Made by a program: the position numbers and the translations under genes. A stretch of DNA of 26,532 nucleotides from UBA1724 sp963611685 (GTDB lineage Bacteria > Verrucomicrobiota > Lentisphaeria > Oligosphaerales > Oligosphaeraceae), in the NCBI GenBank assembly GCA_963611685.1, contig CAVDSU010000014.1, forward strand, positions 1 to 26,532, read 5' to 3'. Shown one piece after another: positions 15,732-22,628 of the stretch. The notes beneath the pieces were generated by a model. It made no database searches and was not told where the DNA came from. It worked only from the letters and a program-made list of their open reading frames with translations. Each line of letters begins with the position of its first letter. Position 1 is the first letter of the stretch.

Positions 15732-15936
15732 GGGTCTTGCCTCTTCCACCACACACCGCCGCCGCTTCCGCCTACCCAGGGGAAGCAAACTAAGGGACTT
15801 GCCTCTTCCACCACACACCGCCGCCGCTTCCGCCACCCAAGGGAAGCAAACTAAGAGTCTTGCCTCTTCCACCCCACCGCCGCCGCCGCTTCCGCCACCC
15901 AGGGGAAGCAAACTAAGGGTCTTGCCTCTTCCACCC
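15712..15936 (+). repeat. Tandem array of 61-62 bp repeats at the 3' end of the RAYT gene
   Basis: Three full units start at 15712, 15774 and 15835, with a partial fourth at 15897. Each has ACCCA-GGGGAAGCAAACTAAG, GGTCTTGCCTCTTCC and a GCC-rich spacer; the length differs by one base through changes in the GCC run. GGAA-GCAA can pair with TTGC-(CTC)-TTCC to form a bulged hairpin with a 10-nt loop. The transposase stop codon TAA (15729-15731) lies inside unit 1. The array is not CRISPR: units are contiguous, with no variable spacers. Confidence 0.9.
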
Positions 15937-16056
15937 CCCAAAAAATCCCGCTACATGGCAATTTAAATTTTTTTCCGCGCATGGAGCTCTTTTGAAATTC
16001 CCACCCAGGAGACTCTTTTTGGGGAGCCTCCCCCCAGATCCGTCCTTTCCAGGCAC

Positions 16057-16094
16057 AAAAAAAAGACCGCGACTCTCGTCGTGGTCTTTTTTTT
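16057..16094. terminator. Bidirectional terminator between RAYT array and tRNA-Gly
   Basis: AGACCGCGAC and GTCGTGGTCT form a 10-bp stem (one G-U pair) with a TCTC loop, flanked by eight A on the left and eight T on the right. It therefore works as a U-tract terminator on both strands. It ends tRNA-Gly transcription (-) 10 bp after the CCA and blocks read-through from the RAYT side (+). Confidence 0.92.
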
Positions 16095-16103
16095 ATGGAA
16101 ATT

Positions 16104-16177
16104 TGGAGCGGGTGATGGGAATCGGACCCACGTGGTCGGCTTGGAGGGCCGAAGCATTACCATTATGCTACACCCGC
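16104..16177 (-). tRNA. tRNA-Gly (anticodon UCC), with unusual C33 and C55
   Basis: A 74-nt cloverleaf with CCA encoded. The acceptor GCGGGTG pairs perfectly with CACCCGC, with discriminator U73. The D stem GCAT/ATGC has loop AATGGTA. The anticodon stem TCGGC/GCCGA has loop CCTCCAA, giving UCC at 34-36. The T stem GTGGG/CCCAT has loop TCCGATT. Two nearly universal residues differ: position 33 is C instead of U, and position 55 is C instead of U (no pseudouridine possible). All stems are intact, and it has a good promoter and terminator, so it looks expressed and not degenerate. Read by tRNA-Gly identity rules (C35, C36, G1-C72) it should be charged with glycine. Confidence 0.92.
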
Positions 16178-16198
16178 ATTCTCGAGGGAACGGCGCTT

Positions 16199-16227
16199 AC
16201 TATACACTCCACAAAACCGTTTTCCAA
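16199..16227 (-). promoter_or_regulatory. Promoter of tRNA-Gly
   Basis: On the minus strand, TTGGAA (16227-16222), a 17-bp spacer and TATAGT (16204-16199). The -10 lies 21 bp before the mature tRNA 5' end, giving a short leader for RNase P to remove. Confidence 0.75.
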
Positions 16228-16283
16228 TCCCCCGCCACAAAAAACGGTCGGCTCCCCCGATTGCCCTGCTTCGCCTTCGCGAT

Positions 16284-19088
16284 TTATTCCAGCCGGAAGA
16301 GGTAGGTGGTATTGGGTTTGGAGTCGAAGGTGAATTGTTCTGCCTCCTGGGAAGACAGAGTCTTCTCTTCGGGCAAAAGTTGCGTGATCCTTTGGGCTTT
16401 TCGCGGCAGGGCGACCGTTCGTGTCCCTCCGCCGGACTCCCCGAAATGCAGCCCGACATACCCCTGGTTCGCCACGAGAATGCCGTCGGTGCCGGTGTAG
16501 TAGAGATGCACTCCCGCATCCGCCAGGAGCCGTCGAAGGCTCATGGGATCGAGGAAAGGCGTCAGCGCCAGGAGGGTCGCGCCGCCCGTGGGATGGCGCC
16601 AAATCACCTGCGTGACTCTGCGAGCGCCTCCGGGGTTGGAGGGCGGAAGGCTCTGCACCACCTGCAAGGAGGAATCGTCCGCGGGGACCTCCACCTCCAG
16701 GGCGGGGACGATGTCGTAATCCGGGAAGTATCGCACGATGCGCGTGCCCTCCAGGCTATCCGCGCCGGGAATGCCCGACTGCTTCAGCGTCTTGTAGGTC
16801 CAGTCGCTCTTCCGAATGCCGGGGATGCCCGTGAGCTCCTCCATGCCCGAGAGCTCCGCGCCATGGGCCTCGTCCAGGTATCCGGCGTGATGGAGCCACA
16901 CCAGGGTCTTTCCCTTGTCCCGCAAGCGCCTCGCCTGCGCCACCAGGTCGGGATTGTGTCGCACCTGGTTCACGAAGATGTATGCCTGGTAGTCGGGAAG
17001 GCGCGGGTCCTCCAGGTCGCAGGAGAGGATGGTGTCGCAGGGGGCGCCTGCCAGCGTCAGGGCGTACCGCACGCGGTCGGCGGCGGCGTTGTCCAGGTAG
17101 ATCTTCTCGCAGGACTGGTAGAGCGTGGACTCCATGTCCACCACCACCGCCACCTGGGCGGCACTCTCGCAGGAAATGCGCTCCTCCCAAATGGGGCGTA
17201 GCTTCTTCAGGTATTCGCCGACCTCGGAATCCCCATACCACCCCTGCCCGAAATCAAAATACCAGAAGCCGCAGCCAGCACAGAGGGCGTTCATGAAATC
17301 CCGCGCCAGGAGCTGGACGGTATCCCGGGGGGTCTTCGCGTAGCAGTGCCGCGCGCCGGCCACCACGTGGGTGCGCGTGTCGGCCTCCACGACATGGAGC
17401 TTTCCACGAAGGCGGAAGCTCTCGGGAATCCCCCGGGAGATCTGCGCATATCCGAAATCCCGGTTCCAGGCCTCGTAGGGCGGCGGTGCGCTGCAGAAGT
17501 CCACATAGGGACTGTCCAGGACCTCCTGCAGATAGGGATGCTGCCCCACGCCGGAAAAGGGCATCCCGAAAAAGTACCCGTAGTAGTTTCCCACCAACTT
17601 GCGGCCGCCACAGGCCGCCTTGATCACCTTGTCGCCGCCGACCATGAGATCCACGGTGGTGCGCGTGATGCAGCAAATGGTGTCCAGCGCGCGGGCGTCC
17701 AGGACGGGGTCGTAGAGCGCGCCGCCCTCCGGCGCCCGGCGCTCCGGGAGAGTCGCCATGGAGGCGTTATCCAGAGTCACGCAGGGATCCCCCCACGCCT
17801 TCTGCAACGCCTCGTCCGTGCCGTATTTCGTCCGGAGGAACTCCCGGAACTTCCGGCGCATGGGCTGGGAGTCATCGGGGGCGTAGCTCATGCCGTAGTA
17901 GTGCCATTCCCGGTAGAGCCCCATGTCGAAGCGATATCCCATGACGCGCTTGCCCCAGGGCTGGGATTCCACGTATTCCACCAGCGCCTTCAGATAGCGG
18001 TAGAGCTCCTCGCGATAGAGATCGCTGGCGAAGGAGGGCGCCACGAACTTGTCGTTGTTCTCTGCATAGGAGACCCTCCCCTCTGGATCCAAATAGACGA
18101 TGAGCTCCTCGGGATGCGCATCCATCCACCAGCGGGGCGCCGTCCGGCACTCGACGTCAAAGAGAATGCGCACATCGGGATCCAACAGCAACGCATCCCA
18201 GGGCCAAAAATCCAACAGGGAGAAGTCGTATTCCCCCTCCCCCCGCCAAATGTCCTTCAAATCCGCCCCCATGACCTGAAAATGCAACCCGGCATCCCGG
18301 AAATTGCTCACGCTCTTCCCGAAAGCGGCATCATCGAACTGCTGGTAGTTGTGCGAACTGTAGAGAATCGGCGCGTAGGAATCGCCTCCTATGCGGAGCA
18401 TGGGACGCCCCAGCTGGTATTCCACCCGCACCACCGGATTCTCCTCGGAGGCCAAACGCTCCCGGACGGACCGCAGGCGCGCCCGACGCTCCTCCCCCGC
18501 GCGCTCCCGCTGCACACTCTCCACCTGACCATAAAGCGGATCCAGAAAATAATACCGCGGCCAGGCGCCCCCGCTCACATCCCCGTGAGTCGACGGCACC
18601 ACCGACGACGCCACCCCGCCACGCCAGGAGGACTCCTTCGCGCAACGCCAGGAGTCCGGACTGGAAAAGAACTCCTGACAGGCCCCATCCGCTTTCTCCA
18701 GGGTCACCTTCGCCAAAACGCCGCCAATCCCCTGCCCATTCACATTCCGCAGTTCCAGACGATGACGCCCCGGCGTCAGGACCGCCGTGAGGTCACAGCG
18801 CCGACAGGGATACTTCTTTCCCCCACCCCGCACGGAGGACACGCCCTCCATCACCCGGCCATCCACTGACACATCCCCGCCGTCGTCCAGCAAAAAGTCA
18901 ATCCGCGCAGAAACCACGCCCTCCGGGACCTCGAACTCCGTCCAATAATACCGCGACACACCCTGGCTCTCCGCCGTCGACTCCGGATAAAAAAGCCACC
19001 ACGGACGACGATACTCCTGCCCCCATGCCAACGACGCCACACACACCCAGACCCACACGACAAACCGAATATCCAGAATCTTCTTCAT
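16284..19088 (-). CDS. Secreted GH42-like glycoside hydrolase-type protein
   Basis: A 934-aa exported protein with a Sec signal peptide (hydrophobic 9-22, likely cut after AWG-23). An N-terminal beta-rich segment (about 45-135, YYWTEFEVPEG and SVDGRVM) looks like a jelly-roll carbohydrate-binding domain. Residues about 225-620 resemble a GH-A (beta/alpha)8 barrel of the GH42 beta-galactosidase type: GEGEYDFSLLDFWPWD, then APRWWMDAHPEE, then MGYRFDMGLYREWHYYG. Candidate catalytic residues are Glu394 (in LYREWHYYG) and Glu568 (in HVVEADTRTH). From about 640 a Rossmann/trimerisation-like domain follows (VAVVVDMESTLY, DYQAYIFVNQVRHNP), then a C-terminal beta domain. The usual Asn-Glu of GH-A acid/base sites is not seen; Arg precedes Glu394. 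The exact family and substrate are unknown. Monocistronic with its own promoter. Confidence 0.8.
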   Translation of the reverse strand: MKKILDIRFVVWVWVCVASLAWGQEYRRPWWLFYPESTAESQGVSRYYWTEFEVPEGVVSARIDFLLDDGGDVSVDGRVMEGVSSVRGGGKKYPCRRCDLTAVLTPGRHRLELRNVNGQGIGGVLAKVTLEKADGACQEFFSSPDSWRCAKESSWRGGVASSVVPSTHGDVSGGAWPRYYFLDPLYGQVESVQRERAGEERRARLRSVRERLASEENPVVRVEYQLGRPMLRIGGDSYAPILYSSHNYQQFDDAAFGKSVSNFRDAGLHFQVMGADLKDIWRGEGEYDFSLLDFWPWDALLLDPDVRILFDVECRTAPRWWMDAHPEELIVYLDPEGRVSYAENNDKFVAPSFASDLYREELYRYLKALVEYVESQPWGKRVMGYRFDMGLYREWHYYGMSYAPDDSQPMRRKFREFLRTKYGTDEALQKAWGDPCVTLDNASMATLPERRAPEGGALYDPVLDARALDTICCITRTTVDLMVGGDKVIKAACGGRKLVGNYYGYFFGMPFSGVGQHPYLQEVLDSPYVDFCSAPPPYEAWNRDFGYAQISRGIPESFRLRGKLHVVEADTRTHVVAGARHCYAKTPRDTVQLLARDFMNALCAGCGFWYFDFGQGWYGDSEVGEYLKKLRPIWEERISCESAAQVAVVVDMESTLYQSCEKIYLDNAAADRVRYALTLAGAPCDTILSCDLEDPRLPDYQAYIFVNQVRHNPDLVAQARRLRDKGKTLVWLHHAGYLDEAHGAELSGMEELTGIPGIRKSDWTYKTLKQSGIPGADSLEGTRIVRYFPDYDIVPALEVEVPADDSSLQVVQSLPPSNPGGARRVTQVIWRHPTGGATLLALTPFLDPMSLRRLLADAGVHLYYTGTDGILVANQGYVGLHFGESGGGTRTVALPRKAQRITQLLPEEKTLSSQEAEQFTFDSKPNTTYLFRLE

Positions 19089-19171
19089 GAGGTCAGATCA
19101 TAAAAAACGCCCACACTAACACGCCATCCGGGACCACATCCCACGACGCACACAACTCCCGTCACCACAAT

Positions 19172-19200
19172 ATTCTACCCAAAATCTCCCCCCATGCCAA
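19172..19200 (-). promoter_or_regulatory. Promoter of the GH42-like gene
   Basis: On the minus strand, TTGGCA (19200-19195), a 17-bp spacer and TAGAAT (19177-19172). The predicted leader is about 75 nt. The gene's ATG (19088) lacks a clear Shine-Dalgarno. No operator-like palindrome is evident. Confidence 0.65.
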
Positions 19201-19295
19201 TACCCCACAAAAACTTTTTATGCTTTTTCCTAGCCCCCCCCTGTCGAGAAATTGTGTGCGCCTTGGCCGACTTTTTAGGATATAAGGTCCTTCGG

Positions 19296-19790
19296 CTACT
19301 TTTTGAGTAACTGAAGTGCCTGGAGTTTTTCGGGGGTGATGGGTGGGAGGATTCGTGCGAGTTCCTGGTCGGTGGGGGAGAAGAGGATCGCCACGGGGAA
19401 TTCGGTTTGTTCTGGGGGGACATGGAAGGACGCCTTCAGGATTTCGAGGTCCTCGGGGGCGTCGCAGGTCATCCTCACCACGGCGACGCCGCGGTTTTCC
19501 AGGAGCTCCTTTGCGAGCCTTCCCGCCTTTCCCAATTCCTCATCGGCATTTCCCAGCAACACCAGCATGGGCCCGCGGGATGTGTTGTCCGCGGGCTGGA
19601 GGGTCTCTTGTTCCGTGGGGGGCGTGGTGGCGGCCGCGGGGGTCGCCTGGTTCTGTGCGTACTGTTCCTGCTGGACATTTTGGTCGTAGCGCCAGAGGAC
19701 CCACGCCACTGCCAGGAGCACAATGAGGTATATGACGACTCGTGCGGGGAGGAGGGAGCGTCGTTTCAGGGGCGGGAGGGAGAATGGCAT
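19296..19790 (-). CDS. Membrane-anchored 164-aa protein, possibly thioredoxin-fold without CxxC
   Basis: A protein of unknown function with one N-terminal membrane helix (about 17-34) after a basic start, so the bulk lies outside the cytoplasm. A Gln/Thr/Pro/Ala-rich linker (about 38-72) leads to a compact domain. That domain reads LVLLGNADEELGKAGRLAKE, then VAVVRMTCDAPE, FPVAILFSP and ARILPPITPEKL. The order strand-helix-strand-helix and the FPVAILFSP segment are reminiscent of a thioredoxin fold, but no CxxC is present and only one cysteine remains. It follows rdgB by 7 bp with AGGAG before the ATG, so it is the last gene of the mnmG-rdgB transcript. A binding or assembly role is possible; no family is recognised. 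Confidence 0.75.
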   Translation of the reverse strand: MPFSLPPLKRRSLLPARVVIYLIVLLAVAWVLWRYDQNVQQEQYAQNQATPAAATTPPTEQETLQPADNTSRGPMLVLLGNADEELGKAGRLAKELLENRGVAVVRMTCDAPEDLEILKASFHVPPEQTEFPVAILFSPTDQELARILPPITPEKLQALQLLKK

Positions 19791-19797
19791 ATAGGTG

Positions 19798-20391
19798 CTA
19801 CTCCTGTGGGGTGGAGAAGAATTCCTTCACGGCGGCGCGGAGGGCGTTTCCGCGGTGGCTCAGCTGGTTCTTGACCTCCTGGGGGAGTTCGCCGAAGGTC
19901 TGGTCGTATCCCTGCGGGATGAAAGCGGGATCGTATCCGAAGCCGCCGGTGCCGTGGGTCTCGTGCGCCATGGTCCCCTGGACCTCTCCCCGCACCACGC
20001 CCCGCAGGGTGCCGTCGGCATTTGCCAGGGCGATCACGCAGACGAATCGTGCGCGGCGGTCCTCCACCCCCTGGAGCTTCCCCAGGAGCTTCGCCAGATT
20101 CCGTCCGTCATTGCCGCCCTCCCCCGCATAGCGCGCGGAGTAGACGCCGGGCTCGCCATGGAGCGCCAGGACCTCCAGTCCGGAGTCGTCCGCCATGACG
20201 GCGCAGCCGAAGTGCCGCGCGGCCTCGCGCGCCTTCTTGGCGGCGTTTTCCTCGAAGGTCGTGCCGTCCTCCTCCACCTCCGGCATCCCGCCCATCTGGG
20301 CGGCGCTGACCACCGTCACCCCCAGGGGCTCCAGCATCTGCGCATATTCCCGGACCTTGTGCTCGTTGGATGTAGCCAGAACGACCTTCAT
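19798..20391 (-). CDS. rdgB: dITP/XTP pyrophosphatase (RdgB/HAM1 family)
   Basis: Hydrolyses deaminated purine nucleotides (dITP, ITP, XTP) to monophosphates, preventing their incorporation. The 197-aa sequence has the nucleotide-binding start TSNEHK (7-12), the metal site ADDSGLEV with Asp68 and Asp69, GTGGFGYDP, and the terminal SHRGNA. Length is normal for the family. GAGGA lies 8 nt before the ATG. It starts 36 bp after the mnmG stop and is followed 7 bp later by the membrane-anchored protein, so the three genes look cotranscribed. Confidence 0.97.
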   Translation of the reverse strand: MKVVLATSNEHKVREYAQMLEPLGVTVVSAAQMGGMPEVEEDGTTFEENAAKKAREAARHFGCAVMADDSGLEVLALHGEPGVYSARYAGEGGNDGRNLAKLLGKLQGVEDRRARFVCVIALANADGTLRGVVRGEVQGTMAHETHGTGGFGYDPAFIPQGYDQTFGELPQEVKNQLSHRGNALRAAVKEFFSTPQE

Positions 20392-20427
20392 GGATGAATT
20401 CCTCGCTGCGTTGTCGAAATGATTTTT

Positions 20428-22284
20428 TTATCGTCGCGGCCGTGCCTCGCCGGAGGCGCGCTTCAGATGCACCTGCAGGATTCCGATTTCGGCGGGGGTG
20501 ACGCCGTCGATGCGTGCGGCCTGTCCGAGATTTTCGGGCTGCCGTCGCTTCAGCTTCTGTCGTGCCTCGGGGGAGATCCCGGGGATATCGTAATGGAAAT
20601 CCCGTGGGAGGGACCACTTTTCCAGCTCCCGCATTCCGCGTGCCTGATTTTCCTGTTGGGCGAGATATCCCGCATAGCGGGCATCCACCGTGAGCTGCTG
20701 CTGCACCCGCGGGGGGAGTTTCGGCAACTCCGGGTGTTCCTCGTAATGGAAATCCGGGCGCGCCAGGAGCTCCACCACGCTCTTGCCCTCCAGGCGAATG
20801 CGCGACAGCTCCTCCTTCGCCTGCAACAGCTCCGCCTCCAGGGAGCGCACGCGGTCGTATGCGGCGGTGGTCGCCAGGCCGAATTCGTGTCCCAGTGCGG
20901 TCAGGCGGCGGTCGGCGTTGTCCTGTCGGAGTGCCAGGCGGTATTCTGCGCGGGAGGTAAAAAGTCGATAGGGCTCCACGATCTCCTTGGTGACCAAGTC
21001 GTCCACCATGACTCCCAGATATGCCTGATCGCGTCGCAGCCGGAGGGGCTCGCCCTTCTGGAGGGCGCGGCGTGCGGCATTGACGCCGGCGAGCAATCCC
21101 TGTCCGGCGGCCTCCTCGTATCCGGACGTGCCGTTGATCTGTCCTGCCAGGAAGAGGCTGGGGTATTGTCGGAGCGCCAGCGAGGTATCCAGCTGCGAGG
21201 GCATCACCATGTCGTATTCGATGGCGTAGGCGTATCGGGAGATGAAGGCGTTCTCGCAGCCGGGGAGCGAGCGGACCATCTGCCACTGGATCTCCACGGG
21301 CATGGAGGTGGAGAGGCCATTGAGGTAGTATTCGTCGGTGGAGTCGCCCTCGGGCTCCACGAAGATATGGTGGCAGGGGTGGTCGGTGAAGCGGACCACC
21401 TTGTCCTCAAAAGAGGGACAATACCGCGTGCCGATGCCGTGGATGGCGCCGGAGTACATCGCCGAGCGCTGGAGGTTGTCCAGAATCAGCTGGCGGGTCT
21501 TTTCGGTGGAGTGCGTCAGATAGCAGCGCCGGCGCTCCAGGCGCAATTCCCCGAAGAAGGGGACCCTTCCGCGGTCCTCGGGACCAAAGGAGAAGCACGC
21601 GCCGGAGGCGTCGGCCTCCTGGGGCTCCATGGACGAGAAGTCCAGGGTCTTTCCCAGCACGCGCACGGGGGTGCCCGTCTTCAAGCGCCCCATCTCCAGT
21701 CCCAGCTCCCCGCCCAGGAAGCGCGAGAGCGCCAGCGATGCGGCGTCGCCGGCGCGTCCGCCGGTGGACTGGCAGAGGCCGTAGTGGAGGGTCCCTCCCA
21801 GGAAGGTGCCTGTGGAGAGCACCACGCAGCGTGCGCGCCACTCTTCGCCGAAGGCGGTCTTCACGCCGCAGACCTGCCGGTCGCCGTCCAGCAGGAGCCC
21901 CACCACCTCGCCTTGGAGCAGATCCAGGTTCTCCTGGAGCTCCAGCACGAACTTCATTCGGCGCTGGTAGAGCGCCTTGTCGCATTGCGCGCGCGGGGAG
22001 TATGCCGCCGCGCCCATGGACTGGTTGAGCATCCGGAACTGGATGGTGGTGGCGTCGGCATTGCGGCCCATCTCGCCGCCGAGGGCGTCGATCTCGCGGA
22101 CCAGCTGTCCCTTCGCCACGCCGCCGATGCAGGGATTGCAGGACATCTGCGCCAGGTGGTCCTGATTCAGCGTGAAGAGCAGCGTCCGTGCGCCCAGGCG
22201 TGCGGAGGCCAATGCGGCCTCGCAGCCGGCGTGTCCGCCGCCCACCACAATCACATCATAGATGGTATCCATGGGTGAGCCCAT
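20428..22284 (-). CDS. mnmG: tRNA uridine-5-carboxymethylaminomethyl modification enzyme MnmG (GidA)
   Basis: FAD-dependent enzyme that, with MnmE, adds carboxymethylaminomethyl at C5 of wobble U34 in several tRNAs. The 618-aa protein has the FAD dinucleotide motif GGGHAG (15-20), the QMSCNPCIGGVAKGQLVREI signature, the family segments GTFLGGTLHYG and GLLAGVNAA, and the C-terminal region that binds MnmE and tRNA. Two starts are possible: ATG 22284 (AGAGGA 6 nt upstream) and ATG 22272, four codons later. Both ATGs sit in the arms of a 6-bp inverted repeat (22270-22285). The leader carries a long hairpin followed by seven T. MnmE is not in the window. It heads the mnmG-rdgB-164-aa gene run. Confidence 0.97.
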   Translation of the reverse strand: MGSPMDTIYDVIVVGGGHAGCEAALASARLGARTLLFTLNQDHLAQMSCNPCIGGVAKGQLVREIDALGGEMGRNADATTIQFRMLNQSMGAAAYSPRAQCDKALYQRRMKFVLELQENLDLLQGEVVGLLLDGDRQVCGVKTAFGEEWRARCVVLSTGTFLGGTLHYGLCQSTGGRAGDAASLALSRFLGGELGLEMGRLKTGTPVRVLGKTLDFSSMEPQEADASGACFSFGPEDRGRVPFFGELRLERRRCYLTHSTEKTRQLILDNLQRSAMYSGAIHGIGTRYCPSFEDKVVRFTDHPCHHIFVEPEGDSTDEYYLNGLSTSMPVEIQWQMVRSLPGCENAFISRYAYAIEYDMVMPSQLDTSLALRQYPSLFLAGQINGTSGYEEAAGQGLLAGVNAARRALQKGEPLRLRRDQAYLGVMVDDLVTKEIVEPYRLFTSRAEYRLALRQDNADRRLTALGHEFGLATTAAYDRVRSLEAELLQAKEELSRIRLEGKSVVELLARPDFHYEEHPELPKLPPRVQQQLTVDARYAGYLAQQENQARGMRELEKWSLPRDFHYDIPGISPEARQKLKRRQPENLGQAARIDGVTPAEIGILQVHLKRASGEARPRR

Positions 22285-22305
22285 GAAGAGTCCTCTCGCC
22301 TCCCG

Positions 22306-22374
22306 TCAAAAAAATAGCGCACGACGCCCCCCGCAGGGCATCCCGGCTGCCAGGCACGGGCCTCGGGGCGTCGT
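22306..22374 (-). terminator. Leader hairpin with U-tract upstream of mnmG
   Basis: On the minus strand, ACGACGCCCC (22374-22365) pairs perfectly with GGGGCGTCGT (22330-22321), and further pairing is possible in the 34-nt middle. The stem is followed by GCGCTA and seven T (22313-22307). It lies only about 20 bp before the mnmG start, after the tRNA-Leu terminator. It could be a second terminator or an attenuator that controls read-through into mnmG. Confidence 0.7.
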
Positions 22375-22380
22375 CTGCGA

Positions 22381-22417
22381 AAACAAAAAATCCCGGCCAC
22401 CACAAGGGTAGCCGGGA
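22381..22417 (-). terminator. Terminator of tRNA-Leu
   Basis: On the minus strand, TCCCGGCTACC pairs with GGTGGCCGGGA (11 bp with one G-U pair) around a CTTGT loop, and TTTTTTGTTT follows. It begins 7 nt after the encoded CCA of tRNA-Leu. Confidence 0.9.
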
Positions 22418-22423
22418 CTGAAA

Positions 22424-22510
22424 TGGTGCTCGGAGCGGGACTTGAACCCGCACGGATGTTACTCCATTAGGCCCTCAACCTAACGCGTCTGCCAATTCCG
22501 CCACCCGGGC
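22424..22510 (-). tRNA. tRNA-Leu (anticodon GAG)
   Basis: An 87-nt class II tRNA with CCA encoded. The anticodon stem TTAGG/CCTAA encloses loop TTGAGGG, so the anticodon is GAG (codons CUU/CUC). A long variable arm (TGGAGTAACATCCG region) and the T arm GCGGG-TTCAAGT-CCCGC are normal, and discriminator A73 fits leucine. The acceptor GCCCGGG/TCCGAGC has one C3-A70 mismatch and a G7-U66 wobble. Confidence 0.95.
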
Positions 22511-22554
22511 ATGTAAATGTCGCTGTACGGCCCTCTCGGGCTGACAACGCGGGT

Positions 22555-22582
22555 ACTGTATCCGTTTCCGAAGCGTTTGCAA
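22555..22582 (-). promoter_or_regulatory. Promoter of tRNA-Leu
   Basis: On the minus strand, TTGCAA (22582-22577), a 16-bp spacer and TACAGT (22560-22555). The -10 lies 44 bp before the tRNA 5' end. Just upstream (22590-22625) a CCCGCCCC/GGGGCGGG hairpin follows lptD; it lacks a U-tract and may act as a weak or Rho-assisted terminator for lptD. Confidence 0.6.
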
Positions 22583-22628
22583 GTGTCCCCGCCCCAAAAA
22601 GGGACATTTTCTCGGGGCGGGTTGTGTG

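Noticed and set aside
15712..15936. CRISPR array
   Set aside because: The 61-62 bp units are contiguous, with no unique spacers between short repeats, and no cas genes are nearby.
15484..15966. 160-aa plus-strand frame crossing the tandem repeats
   Set aside because: Its repetitive peptide only reflects the DNA repeat, and it overlaps the transposase in another frame.
15731..16177. Integrative element using tRNA-Gly as attachment site
   Set aside because: The RAYT is not an integrase; no duplicated tRNA 3' end or integrase gene is seen.
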